The translations under genes were made by a program, and so were the position numbers. DNA of 64,000 nt from UBA5239 sp040391785 (GTDB lineage: Bacteria; Verrucomicrobiota; Lentisphaeria; Victivallales; Victivallaceae). Of the stretch, positions 48,829 through 58,650 are shown one piece after another. How positions within the stretch are numbered: position 1 is the first letter of the stretch; each line of letters begins with the position of its first letter. The notes below the pieces were generated by a model that was given only the letters and a program-made list of their open reading frames with translations, was not told the origin of the DNA and made no database searches. The DNA is taken from positions 62,001 through 126,000 of the forward strand of contig JBEBXH010000004.1 of the NCBI GenBank assembly GCA_040391785.1. The letters run 5' to 3'.

Positions 48829-51654
48829 ATGAAAAAATCCACGGGGTTGTTTTTGACGGGCATATGCGGCGGAATACTGTTGATTAACGGCTGCAATACG
48901 AAAGAAGAAGGCGGCAAGGCCGACCTGAAAAGCATGTCCGATGCGGAAGTCATTTATAACCGGGGCGTGATCAAATACCACAGCGGCGACTTCGGCGGGG
49001 CACTGGCGGATTATGAAAAAGCGCTGGAACTGAACCCGCGTCTGGCCCGTGCCTACAACGAACGCGGCGCCATCAAACTCAAAAACGGCGACCTCGCTGG
49101 AGCCCTGGCAGATTTCGAGATGGCGCTGAATATTGAGCCGAAACTGACGGAAGCCTATATCAGCCGGGGCGAAATCCGGCGGCAGAACGGCGCGTTGGCG
49201 GAAGCATTGAAGGATCTGAATCAGGCGCTCAATCTGCAGCAAAACAACCTCGAGGCGTATCTCGTCCGCGGTGAAATCAAGCACGATATGAAGGATATGG
49301 ATGGCGCGCTGGAGGATTACGGCCAGGCGTTGCGGTTGAACCCGAAAAGCGCCCGGGCATACAATTTGCGCGGCGTGTGGAAACTCGATCAGAATGATCA
49401 GGCGGGGGCTTTGGCCGACCTGAACAGGGCCATCGAGCTTGAGCCGAATTATGCGAATCCCTACCGGCATCGCGGCTGGATCAAATCTTTGCGCGGGGAA
49501 AATCACGAGGCGCTGACCGATTTGAACAAGGCGGTTTCGTTGAATTCCGGCGATGAAAACAACTATTTTGTTCGCGCGATGATCTACGTCAAGTTGAACG
49601 ACTCATCGGAAGCGGTGAAGGACCTGGACAGCGCCATCAAGATCGCGCCCGGTTTTTCTGCGGCTTATATCCAGCGCGGGCTGGCGTATCTGGGGACGAG
49701 AGCCAGGAACAATGCTTTGATGGATTTCAGCCAGGCGATCAAGTTGGAGCCGAAAAACCCCGAGGGATATCTCTATCGCGGCGACTTTTATTACGAACGG
49801 ACTGAGCTTAACAAGGCCATGGCTGATTATACGGTGGCGGCCAAGCTCGATTCCGAGTGCGGAGAGGCTTTTGCCGGGATCGGTGATGTTTATTTCAGCA
49901 AGGGCGAATACAAAAAAGCCCTGGCGGAGTACGACCGGGCGGCTGCGGCCGGCGTGGACAACGCGACCATCTGCAACCGGCGAGGTGAGGCGCATTGGCA
50001 TTTGAATGATTTGAGCGCGGCGCGGGCGGATTTCGACAAGGCGATCAAACTGGGCCCGAAATTCGGTGCGGCCTATGTCAACCGGGGGGCGCTGTATCTG
50101 GTTCAAAACAAGCTGAACGAGGCGCTGGCCGATCTGGATATCGCGGTTTCGCTGAATGAAAAGGGCATCGAGGCACTCAGCCGGCGCGGCCGCGTTAAAT
50201 TTCACCTGAATCGTTACGATGAGGCGTTGGCCGATCTGGATGCCGCCATCAGGCTGGATACCAACATTCTTTCGGACGTTGGAATTCCCGATGCTTATTA
50301 TTACCGTGGCGAGCTGAAATACCGGAAGGATGACCGGAGCGGGGCCATGGCGGATTTCGATAAAGCCCTTGAACTGGATCCAGCTCATGTTCCTGCCCGT
50401 ATCGCGCGGGGAAACCTGAAGCTTGAAAACAAGGATATGGCGGGCGCTATGGTAGATGCCATGGAAGCGGTGAAATACGGACCGGACTCCGGCGAAGCGT
50501 TCTGTTTCCGGGGCACGGTCAAATTCAATACCGGTGCTTTCGATGAAGCGCTGGCGGATTTCAACCGGGCGCTGGAACTGTCGCCTTCAGACAGCCGGTA
50601 TCTGGTCTGGCGCGGCAAATGCTATCACATTACGCAGCGCAACAAGGAAGCGCTGGCGGATTTCAATCGGGCGATTGAGCTGGACCCAAAAAATGACGAC
50701 GCATATTTCAACCGTGGCAGTGTGCGCGGGGTGACGAAGGATATGCGCGGCGGGTTGGCCGACCTTGAGCACGCGGTGAAGTTGAACCCTGACAATACGC
50801 TGGCGCTTTTGTTCGGCAGTCAGTTCAAGTTTTTGTTGAATGACAAAAATGGTGCTCTTGCTGATTTGAATCGGTTCATTGGGATGGCACCGGATGACCT
50901 CAATGCTTATCGTTTCCGTGCCCAAGTGCATTATGCGATGGGCAACCGGGAGGCTGCGCTGGCCGATTTGAACCGGGTTTTAAGCAAAAAATTTGATTAT
51001 GAAGCTTCCTGTTTACGCGGCAAGATCAAGTTTGAGCAGGGCAAGGATGACGAAGCGCTGGCGGATTTCAACCGGGCGATCGGCAATATTCCCAATTGGC
51101 CGCAGGGATATCTCCTGCGCGGCCAGCTTTACAGGAAGATGAACAATAAAGCCGGGGCGCTGGAAGATTTCAACAAAACGATTTCGCTTCATCCTGGATA
51201 TGCCGAAGCGTATGATTCGCGCGGCGAACTCCGGTACATCAACGGCGAACTGGAGGACGCGCTGGCGGATTTCAACAAAGCCATTGAGTTGCTGCCCGAG
51301 TTCGGCAGGGCCTATATGAGTCGCGGACACTTGCGTTATGACCGCGGTGAATTCGATATGGCGCTGGCTGATTACAATCAGGCCATCAAGCTCAATCCGG
51401 AAATGGCCGAAGCCTATGCCGGGCGCGGCCAGATCAAGTATGACCGCGGCGACAAGGAAGGCGCGCTGGTCGATCTCGACAAAGCCATCGAAATCAATTC
51501 GAAATTTGCGGCTCCATATTACTTCAAGAGCCGGATCCTTTTTGAACTCAGCAGGGTCAAGGAAGCCATCAAAACCTGCGAAACCTATTGCCGCCTGAAC
51601 CCCGAAGATGAAAACGGCAAAAAGCTGTTGGAAGAGCTCAAGAAAGGCCAGTAA
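48829..51654 (+). CDS. Giant TPR lipoprotein (941 residues)
   Basis: A lipoprotein signal (LLINGC, Cys at about residue 22) is followed by roughly 26 tandem tetratricopeptide repeats of 34 residues covering the whole mature protein. The repeat consensus is Y..RG..K...GD..GALADFNKAIELNP. No other domain is visible. AGGAGG lies 9 bases before the ATG at 48829; an upstream ATG at 48799 has none. It is first of four adjacent TPR genes on one strand. TPR solenoids bind other proteins, so this may be a periplasmic or cell-surface scaffold. The partner is unknown. Base composition and codon use resemble the neighbours. Confidence 0.85.
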   Translation: MKKSTGLFLTGICGGILLINGCNTKEEGGKADLKSMSDAEVIYNRGVIKYHSGDFGGALADYEKALELNPRLARAYNERGAIKLKNGDLAGALADFEMALNIEPKLTEAYISRGEIRRQNGALAEALKDLNQALNLQQNNLEAYLVRGEIKHDMKDMDGALEDYGQALRLNPKSARAYNLRGVWKLDQNDQAGALADLNRAIELEPNYANPYRHRGWIKSLRGENHEALTDLNKAVSLNSGDENNYFVRAMIYVKLNDSSEAVKDLDSAIKIAPGFSAAYIQRGLAYLGTRARNNALMDFSQAIKLEPKNPEGYLYRGDFYYERTELNKAMADYTVAAKLDSECGEAFAGIGDVYFSKGEYKKALAEYDRAAAAGVDNATICNRRGEAHWHLNDLSAARADFDKAIKLGPKFGAAYVNRGALYLVQNKLNEALADLDIAVSLNEKGIEALSRRGRVKFHLNRYDEALADLDAAIRLDTNILSDVGIPDAYYYRGELKYRKDDRSGAMADFDKALELDPAHVPARIARGNLKLENKDMAGAMVDAMEAVKYGPDSGEAFCFRGTVKFNTGAFDEALADFNRALELSPSDSRYLVWRGKCYHITQRNKEALADFNRAIELDPKNDDAYFNRGSVRGVTKDMRGGLADLEHAVKLNPDNTLALLFGSQFKFLLNDKNGALADLNRFIGMAPDDLNAYRFRAQVHYAMGNREAALADLNRVLSKKFDYEASCLRGKIKFEQGKDDEALADFNRAIGNIPNWPQGYLLRGQLYRKMNNKAGALEDFNKTISLHPGYAEAYDSRGELRYINGELEDALADFNKAIELLPEFGRAYMSRGHLRYDRGEFDMALADYNQAIKLNPEMAEAYAGRGQIKYDRGDKEGALVDLDKAIEINSKFAAPYYFKSRILFELSRVKEAIKTCETYCRLNPEDENGKKLLEELKKGQ

Positions 51655-51663
51655 GGAATGTTG

Positions 51664-53247
51664 ATGAAACGGTATTGGGTGATCGCTTTAGTGTTGTTTA
51701 TTGGCGTCGGATACGGGGCCGGGGCGCCCATGGACGCGGAGGCGTACTGGAAGCGCGGCAACGAAAATTCGGGCAAGGATTTGAACGCCGCGATTGCCGA
51801 CTACAGCAAAGCCATCGAGCTTAATCCGAAGTTCGCCCGTGCGTATCACAATCGCGGTCTGGCGCATGAAAACAGCGGCGACCTGAATGCCGCGATTGCC
51901 GACTATAACAAAGCCATCGAGCTTGAACCGGGCGATCCCTCCGCCTATTTCCTGCGCGGCACGATCAAGGTCCGGCAGAAGGATGACAAAGGTGCGCTGG
52001 TAGACTTCAACAAGGCCGCCGAGCTCGGTTCGCAGGATGCAGATTTGTTTTTTGAGCGTGGCAATGCCAAGCTTCGTCTGGGAGATGCCGGGGATGCATT
52101 GGCCGATTTCGGGCAGGCGATCAAGCTGAAACCGGATTATGCGTCGGCTTTCAATCAGCGTGGTTTTATCCGCTTCTATTATTTCAATGAATTTGAAACG
52201 GCATTGCAGGATTTGAACCGGGCGGTAGAGCTGGAGCCGGAACTGGCGATGTCCCACTGCAACAGGGGGCGCTGCCTGGCGGCATTGGAACGGAATGACG
52301 AGGCGCTGATGGCGTTCAATCGGGCGATCGAGTTGATCCCGGAGTTCGGCATGGCGTTTTGCCAGCGGGCGCTGGTTTGGGAAGCGCTGGGCGAACAGAA
52401 AAAGGCAGAGGCCGATTTCGAGCAGGCCGTGAAAGATATTCCCGAATATACCACCAAAATGCGAGGGTATTACTGGATGAGACGCAAAGATTATCGGGCG
52501 GCCGTTGGCGAGTTCGATAAATTGGTGGAAACCCAAAAAGCCGATGCAGAGGTTTATTATGGCCGCGCCCGCTCAAAAGCCGAGCTGGGCGATCAGGCCG
52601 GTGCCATGGCAGACTACGACAAAGCCATCGAGTTTTATTCGGAATATGCCATGGCCTATAATTCGCGCGGTATTTTGAGGAAGGAAATGGGTGATTTCGC
52701 CGCCGCCGAAAAGGATTTCAGCAAGGCCATTGAACTGGACAAAAACAACGGTTATTTTTATTACAACCGGGGCAATATGAATGTGGCGCGCAATGAATTG
52801 AAGGCCGCACTGGCGGATTTCACGAAAGCCGTTGAGTTGACTCCGGAGTGGGGCGACGGATTTTTCGCTCTCGCCGAGACCCGGGAGAAGCTGGCCGATT
52901 TGCCGGGGGCGCTGGCCGCTTATGACAAAGCGGTGGCCCTGAGCCCGAAGGATCCGATCAACTGGAACAGCCGCGCGAAATTGAGGATCGAAACGGGCGA
53001 TTACAAGGGCGCGCTGGCCGATTGCAAACAGGCGATCAAGCTCGACCCAGAATTCGGACGGGCGTATTTGTACAAGAGTCTGGCGCTGGCCAGTTTGGAG
53101 CGGTACCGCGAAGCGCTGGCTGCGTGCGAAATCTATTGCCGGATGGAGCCGGATGACCAGGATGCCAGGGCGCTCCGGACGCAGTTGCAGAAGGGTGTGG
53201 AGGAGAATAAACCGATGAAGAAATTGCAGAGATTTTTCTCTAAATAA
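51664..53247 (+). CDS. Exported TPR protein (527 residues)
   Basis: A signal peptide (MKRYWVIALVLFIGVGYGAGA) precedes about 14 TPR units (YSKAIELNPKFARAYHNRGLAHENSGD and relatives). The ATG at 51664 is chosen because AAGGA ends 6 bases before it; an ATG at 51658 would overlap that site. No lipobox Cys is present, so it should be soluble in the periplasm or secreted. The tail (KGVEENKPMKKLQRFFSK) is basic. The start lies 9 bases after the stop of the larger TPR gene. The repeats are closest in style to those of the neighbours, indicating tandem duplication. Confidence 0.85.
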   Translation: MKRYWVIALVLFIGVGYGAGAPMDAEAYWKRGNENSGKDLNAAIADYSKAIELNPKFARAYHNRGLAHENSGDLNAAIADYNKAIELEPGDPSAYFLRGTIKVRQKDDKGALVDFNKAAELGSQDADLFFERGNAKLRLGDAGDALADFGQAIKLKPDYASAFNQRGFIRFYYFNEFETALQDLNRAVELEPELAMSHCNRGRCLAALERNDEALMAFNRAIELIPEFGMAFCQRALVWEALGEQKKAEADFEQAVKDIPEYTTKMRGYYWMRRKDYRAAVGEFDKLVETQKADAEVYYGRARSKAELGDQAGAMADYDKAIEFYSEYAMAYNSRGILRKEMGDFAAAEKDFSKAIELDKNNGYFYYNRGNMNVARNELKAALADFTKAVELTPEWGDGFFALAETREKLADLPGALAAYDKAVALSPKDPINWNSRAKLRIETGDYKGALADCKQAIKLDPEFGRAYLYKSLALASLERYREALAACEIYCRMEPDDQDARALRTQLQKGVEENKPMKKLQRFFSK

Positions 53248-53256
53248 TAGCGATAT

Positions 53257-55788
53257 ATGAATATGAAAAAAACAAATTTACTGTTGACGACGGCACTGGG
53301 GGCCGGGGTGATTTTCGGCGGTTGTTTCTGGAGCGAGCCGGCGATTACCCGCGAGAAGGTTTTCGGCGATATCGATGCTCCGGGGTATTACCGCCGGGCC
53401 AAGGTCAAATCCGGGCGCGGCGCTCCAAGCGGGGCGATCCGGGATTATGACCTGGCGATCCAGCTCGATCCGAAGTTTTACGAAGCTTATTGCGGACGCG
53501 GGGTGGCGAAAAAGGCATCCGGCGACCCACAGGGCGCGCTGGCCGATTTCGATCAGGCGATTGCGCTGAAACCCAATTACGCGGAGGCGTTCCTCGGCCG
53601 CGCTGAGGTCAAAGAAGAGCTCGGCGATTCCGCCGGGGCGCTGGCCGATTATGACCACGCGGTTTCCCTCGATCTCCGTTATGGCGAAGCCTATTTCAAG
53701 CGGGGGCAGTTGCTCGAGAAAAGCGGAGAGCTTGAGGATGCCTTGCACGATTACGGCCGCGCGATCGGTACCAACCGGAACAATTTCGAGTATTATCTGG
53801 CTCGCGCCGAACTGTCCTACCGGTTATTTGAGCGCGACAGCGCCATGGCGGATTATCTGAAAGTCATGGCGCTGAACCCCCGCAGCGCCGTTCCGTACGA
53901 GCGCCGCGGCGAAATCAATTATTCGCGCGGGGATTACCCGGCGGCGATTGCCGATTATGAACGGGTGGTCCGGTTCGAGCCGCGCAACGCCAAGGCATTT
54001 TATCAGCTGGCCGAGCTGAAAATCGCCATGGGCAACTACGATGATGCAATCCTCTATTGCGCCCGAGCCCTTCGGATCAATCCGGATTACGCTGATGTTT
54101 ACGATACCCTCGGCAAAATCGAGGCCAACGCCAAAAATCTCAAAGGCGCCCTGACGAATTTCGAAAAATGCGTCGCCCTCGACCCCGCCAATGCCACGGC
54201 GTTTTGGAAAATCGGCATGCTCAAGAGTGAATTCGGTAATCATCAGGAAGCCTTGGCTGCCTGCAATAAAGCAATTGAGCTGAATCCGAACCAGAGTCGA
54301 TTTTATTATTGCCGTGGCAATGTTAAGACTGATTTGAAAGATGACAATGGTGCGCTGGCGGATTTTAACAAGGCGATTGAGCTTGATCCTGAGTACGAGC
54401 GAGCATACTTGAATCGCGGTAATGTCCGGCTTCGGTTAAAAGATACGGATGGCGCATTGGCAGATTATGCTAAATCGATTGCATTTCGCCCCGAAGATTA
54501 TCTGGGTTACAGTAATCGTGGTTATGTGAGAAATGCATTGGCGAATTATACCGGAGCGCTGCAGGACTGGAACAAAGCGCTGGAGCTGAAACCGGATAAC
54601 AGTAAGTTATATGGTGATCGCGGCAACTTGAAACTTAAGCTGAAAGATGACAAGGGGGCCATGGCGGATTTCGATAAAGCATTGGAATTGAACCCAGACA
54701 ATGTTGAGGCATGGAAAAGCCGCAGCAGTTTAAAATACGATTTGGCCGATTTTCCCGGCGCGATTGCCGACTATACCCGGCTTATTGTGCTTCAACCTGA
54801 TTACGATCCTGCCTATAATAATCGCGGGCTGGCTCGAGAGAAACTCGGTGACAAGGCCGGTGCGCTGGCTGATTTCGATATGAAAATCAAACTTGCGCCG
54901 AACGATGACTTGGGGTATTGCAATCGCGCCGATTTGAAGAGAGAACAGGGCGATTATCAAAGTGCCTTGAGCGATTACAACAAAGCGGTGGAGTTGAATC
55001 CGGCAGCGGAACGGAATTATTTGCACCGGGCGTTTGCCCGCGAAGATTTGAAGGATATAGAGGGGGCTTTGGCTGATTATACGAAAATAATCGAGATCAA
55101 TCCGAAATACAATCTGGTGTATTTCAACCGTGCGGTATTGAAAGATAATATTGGGGATCACGCCGGGGCGCTGGCTGATTACAATATTTCGATTGAGCAA
55201 GGGCGGAATGATGCCGAGGTTTTCACCAGTCGTGGCCTGTCCAAAGCAAAACTGGAAGATTCGAAGGGTGCGTTGGAAGATTACGGCCGGGCACTGGAAT
55301 TGGATTCGAAATATACGCGGGCGTACTACAATCGGGCGGTTTTAAAAGATAACATGGGCGACTTGGCGGGCGCGCTGGCCGATTATGACAAAGTGATTGA
55401 GCTGGACCCGGATTATGTTTCCGCCTATAACAATCGGGGAATTATTCGGAAAGAGCAGGGTGATTTTAAACAAGCATTGGCTGATTATAACAAGGCCATT
55501 GCGCTTAAACCTGATGACGTCGATTATTATTTTAACCGTGGCACGCTGAAAATAAAAATGGAAGATTGGCAAGGGGCTTTGGATGATTTGGATTTATACC
55601 TCAAAAAGAATCCCGGATATGCCGATGCCTATTATTGGAAAGCCACAGCGTTGGAACAGCTCAAGCGGATCGAGGAAGCCGTCGAAGCCTGCAAGAAGTA
55701 TCTGGAGTTGGAACCGGATCGCGAGAATGGCAAAAAGCTGCTGGAGAAACTGGAAAAGCGTGAAGAAGTGAGCGATGAAGATCATTAA
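53257..55788 (+). CDS. Large TPR lipoprotein (843 residues)
   Basis: The signal sequence ends in the lipobox IFGGC (Cys ~23). About 23 TPR units follow to the C-terminus, many with the phrase GALADYDKVIELDP or GALADFNKAIELDPEY, and the last 15 residues are charged (KLLEKLEKREEVSDEDH). ATG codons at 53257 and 53263 are both possible and neither has a clear ribosome-binding site, so coupling to the gene upstream (9-base gap) is likely. The mid-part (~54240-54700) is more AT-rich than the flanks, which may reflect later expansion of units. Function is unknown beyond protein binding. Confidence 0.85.
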   Translation: MNMKKTNLLLTTALGAGVIFGGCFWSEPAITREKVFGDIDAPGYYRRAKVKSGRGAPSGAIRDYDLAIQLDPKFYEAYCGRGVAKKASGDPQGALADFDQAIALKPNYAEAFLGRAEVKEELGDSAGALADYDHAVSLDLRYGEAYFKRGQLLEKSGELEDALHDYGRAIGTNRNNFEYYLARAELSYRLFERDSAMADYLKVMALNPRSAVPYERRGEINYSRGDYPAAIADYERVVRFEPRNAKAFYQLAELKIAMGNYDDAILYCARALRINPDYADVYDTLGKIEANAKNLKGALTNFEKCVALDPANATAFWKIGMLKSEFGNHQEALAACNKAIELNPNQSRFYYCRGNVKTDLKDDNGALADFNKAIELDPEYERAYLNRGNVRLRLKDTDGALADYAKSIAFRPEDYLGYSNRGYVRNALANYTGALQDWNKALELKPDNSKLYGDRGNLKLKLKDDKGAMADFDKALELNPDNVEAWKSRSSLKYDLADFPGAIADYTRLIVLQPDYDPAYNNRGLAREKLGDKAGALADFDMKIKLAPNDDLGYCNRADLKREQGDYQSALSDYNKAVELNPAAERNYLHRAFAREDLKDIEGALADYTKIIEINPKYNLVYFNRAVLKDNIGDHAGALADYNISIEQGRNDAEVFTSRGLSKAKLEDSKGALEDYGRALELDSKYTRAYYNRAVLKDNMGDLAGALADYDKVIELDPDYVSAYNNRGIIRKEQGDFKQALADYNKAIALKPDDVDYYFNRGTLKIKMEDWQGALDDLDLYLKKNPGYADAYYWKATALEQLKRIEEAVEACKKYLELEPDRENGKKLLEKLEKREEVSDEDH

Positions 55789-56848
55789 ACTCAAATTTAT
55801 TATCCCGTTTCTGGTATCGTGCGGGCTGCTGACCTATGTTTATTTCGATACCCGCAAGAATAATACGGTTAAGGCACATTACCGGAGCGGCGAGGCGCTG
55901 GCGCAGGCCGGCGATATCGAGGGGGCGGCGGCGGAATATGCCAAGGCCATCGAGCTGATTCCCGGCAAGTCCGTGCCGTACGGCAAACGCGGCAACTTCT
56001 GGTTCGGGCAGGGCGAGTACCGCAAGGCGTTGTTCGATTACGATCGGGCTTTGATTCTGGACGAGAACAGTGCCATGCTGCATTTCAACCGCGCGCTGGT
56101 TCATGCCGCGCTTGAGAATTATCCGGCGGCGCTTGAGGATCTGACCCGGACGATAGCGCTCGATCCGCTTTATTTCGAGGCGTTTTATTACCGGGCCGTG
56201 GTTAATATCGAGGTTCGGGATTTCAAGGGGGCGGAGGCCGATGCCGGGCACGTGCTGGCGTTTATGGCCGACAGTGCCAGGGCGTATTACATCCGGGGGT
56301 ATGCCCGTGAGGAACTGGGCGATCTGGTCCGTGCCGAGGCCGACCTCGACAAGGCGATTGAGCTGGAGCCCGAATATGCGTATCCCTACTGCCAGCGCGG
56401 TTATTTGAAGTACCTGCAGGGCAATCAGCGCGAAGCCATGATCGACCTTGACACGGCGATCAAGCTGAAACCGGATTTAAGCCGGGCGTATTTTTATCGG
56501 GGGCTGGTTTTTGAGAAACAGGGCGGTGTCAAGGCGGCATTGAAGGAATATGACCATGCGATTCGGTTGAATCCGACTCATAATCTTGAGTTTTATTACC
56601 GGCGCGGCGACCTGAAATACAGCCAGTCGGACCTGATCGGGGCCATCATCGACTACGACAAGATCGTCAATCTGAAAAGCGACGAGGTGCGGGCCTATAT
56701 CGGGCGCGCGTTAGTCAAAAACGACCTCGGCGAATATGAATACGCCCTGGCCGATATCGACCGGGCGCTTAAGCTCGACCCCGACAATGCCGGGGCGCAG
56801 AAGGCGAAGGCCAAAATACAGGAACACCTCGCCCGTTCCCAAAATTAA
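55775..56848 (+). CDS. Membrane-anchored TPR protein (357 residues)
   Basis: The start lies 14 bases inside the preceding TPR gene. Residues ~5-24 (KLKFIIPFLVSCGLLTYVYF) act as a signal anchor; LVSC could also be read as a lipobox, but the hydrophobic run continues past it. About nine TPR units follow (RSGEALAQAGDIEGAAAEYAKAIELIPG and so on). It ends the four-gene TPR run and overlaps the convergent glycosidase by 4 bases. Together the four proteins contain roughly 70 TPR units, so they may build a large exported scaffold. Confidence 0.82.
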   Translation: MKIIKLKFIIPFLVSCGLLTYVYFDTRKNNTVKAHYRSGEALAQAGDIEGAAAEYAKAIELIPGKSVPYGKRGNFWFGQGEYRKALFDYDRALILDENSAMLHFNRALVHAALENYPAALEDLTRTIALDPLYFEAFYYRAVVNIEVRDFKGAEADAGHVLAFMADSARAYYIRGYAREELGDLVRAEADLDKAIELEPEYAYPYCQRGYLKYLQGNQREAMIDLDTAIKLKPDLSRAYFYRGLVFEKQGGVKAALKEYDHAIRLNPTHNLEFYYRRGDLKYSQSDLIGAIIDYDKIVNLKSDEVRAYIGRALVKNDLGEYEYALADIDRALKLDPDNAGAQKAKAKIQEHLARSQN

Positions 56849-58626
56849 TCCACTTCCGAGAAGCTGACCTTGCCGTCATCAATGTTCCAGCTGGCCTGAA
56901 TGTGTTTGCCATCCTCGGCGCGTTGGAAAATCAGGGTCCAGGTTTTGGCGTCGCCGGGAAGGCGTTTGATGAATTTCGGGGTGCGCCCGAGTTGGGTGGT
57001 CAGTTCTTTGTAAGCGTGGTAAGCCGGTTTCGGGGCGAAATCCCAGCGGGTAATCCCGAAATTGTGCTCTTTTTCGGTGGGCAGCTGGCCATCGCTGTGA
57101 AAATCGTAAATGAAGATCTTTTCCACGCCGGAGGCCAGATAACTCAGGTATACGCGCTGGATCAGGTTTGCCTGTTCCGCTTCGCTGTAACCGCTGATGA
57201 ACGGCAGGCAGCAGCCCAGCACCGCGCCCTTGCGGTCGCTGTATTGGTACAGGGCCATGCCCTGACCGATGATATTGCGGTCATTGTCGAAAATGTTGAT
57301 GATCGGCGTGTAGGTATCGCCCGCTTTCATGTTGTCGCCGGTCAGGTAACGGGTCACATAAACATTGCTCAACTTTTTGATGCCGTGCTGTTCCATTTCC
57401 GGCAGTGTGGCGATGCGGGTGGTGAACTTGGGGACTTTGGCGGTCCACCAGGCGTTGTAACCCAGCCGGAACGCGTCATGGGCCGGGGCGCCGCTCTTTG
57501 AGTTCCAGTTGCCGTCCTTATTCTGGTAATGAAGCAGGTACATGGGGATTTCGCCGAACGCCAGCAGCAGGCCGCCTTTTTGCACGTATTTCTGCATCGG
57601 CTCAAGATAGGCTTCTTCCAGGTGAATATGTTCGGTGCCGAGGATAACCGGATAGCGGGCGGGGTCGGCGGCGGCCAGTTCGTCCGGCTTAAAGTATCTG
57701 ACCTCGATACCGGGCAGGTAGTTGAGGCTTTCGGCCAGTTCCGGGTTGGAACTGCGCAGCGGGTAGGGGACGCCGATTACTTTGAACTCCTGATTGGCTG
57801 CATTGATTTTTTTCAGGGCGAATTCGATTGTTTTGATCATCAGGTCCGGCTGCTGTTTCAGAAGGTCGCTGCGGAAGCTCGAGCCGCCGGCTTCGGTCAG
57901 CCAGATGGGTTTGGCGGCGTCGCCGTTTTCGCGCATGATCTGACGAAAGTCTTTCATGGTGCCGGCCATTTGCGGACGGGCATCGGGGCCATGGCCGTAA
58001 GGGTGCACGGCGATCTGGTCGAAATGGCCCTTGGCTCCGGCTTTGTACATATCGCGCAGATACGAGACGTTCCAGCCGCACAGGCCGCCGACCATCACTT
58101 TGTTGGCGGAATCGACCTTTTTCAGCTCCTGATAAGCGATTTTCAAAAGCGGAACATATTGCGAGGCGTTCGGATTGGGTTTCCAGAAGCCGCCGTCCTG
58201 CTCGTTCCAGATTTCCCACACCGGCAGGCGCCCCTTAAAGTGTTCAGCGGCGGCCTTGACGAAATCCCGCCAGGCTTCCGGGTGTTTGTACATGGGGGTG
58301 ACGTCCTTCCGCGGTTTTTCGATTTCCCAATCGTAAGCAGAAAGAATCGGCAGCACCTGAATTCCGGCAGCCGCAAAGCGGTCGACCACATCGTCATAGA
58401 CTGCAAAGTCATATGTGCCCTTTTTGGCCGCGATTCTGGAGAATTGGAAGTCGAACCGCACCGAAGTGATTCCGGCCTCCTGCATGAGCTTGATTTCCTG
58501 ATCCAGATTCTGATATTCATAGCCCTTGGGAGCGTGGGAGCAGATGCCCCACGGGGAGGCGTCCTGCGCTGCCACCAGGGCGGAACAAACGGATAAAAGG
58601 ATGACGGCGAGTAATTTATTAAGCAT
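56845..58626 (-). CDS. Secreted GH39/GH5-like (clan GH-A) glycoside hydrolase
   Basis: 593 residues with a signal peptide (MLNKLLAVILLSVCSALVAA). The TIM barrel (~22-330) has WEIWNEQD with acid/base E142 and IWLTEAGGSS with nucleophile E245, the usual GH-A pair; GITSVRFDFQFSRI and HPYGHGPD are also typical of GH39-like enzymes. A second region (~330-590) has an amidotransferase-like/beta-galactosidase-like flavour (EEAYLEPMQKYVQKGGLLLAFGE) and a final beta domain. It is exported and would cut a polysaccharide outside the inner membrane. It follows a pseudopilin gene (24-base gap) and a GntR/LacI regulator on the same strand. The target sugar is unknown. Confidence 0.8.
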   Translation of the reverse strand: MLNKLLAVILLSVCSALVAAQDASPWGICSHAPKGYEYQNLDQEIKLMQEAGITSVRFDFQFSRIAAKKGTYDFAVYDDVVDRFAAAGIQVLPILSAYDWEIEKPRKDVTPMYKHPEAWRDFVKAAAEHFKGRLPVWEIWNEQDGGFWKPNPNASQYVPLLKIAYQELKKVDSANKVMVGGLCGWNVSYLRDMYKAGAKGHFDQIAVHPYGHGPDARPQMAGTMKDFRQIMRENGDAAKPIWLTEAGGSSFRSDLLKQQPDLMIKTIEFALKKINAANQEFKVIGVPYPLRSSNPELAESLNYLPGIEVRYFKPDELAAADPARYPVILGTEHIHLEEAYLEPMQKYVQKGGLLLAFGEIPMYLLHYQNKDGNWNSKSGAPAHDAFRLGYNAWWTAKVPKFTTRIATLPEMEQHGIKKLSNVYVTRYLTGDNMKAGDTYTPIINIFDNDRNIIGQGMALYQYSDRKGAVLGCCLPFISGYSEAEQANLIQRVYLSYLASGVEKIFIYDFHSDGQLPTEKEHNFGITRWDFAPKPAYHAYKELTTQLGRTPKFIKRLPGDAKTWTLIFQRAEDGKHIQASWNIDDGKVSFSEVD

Positions 58627-58650
58627 GGTAATTTCCTGACAGGGTTGCAG

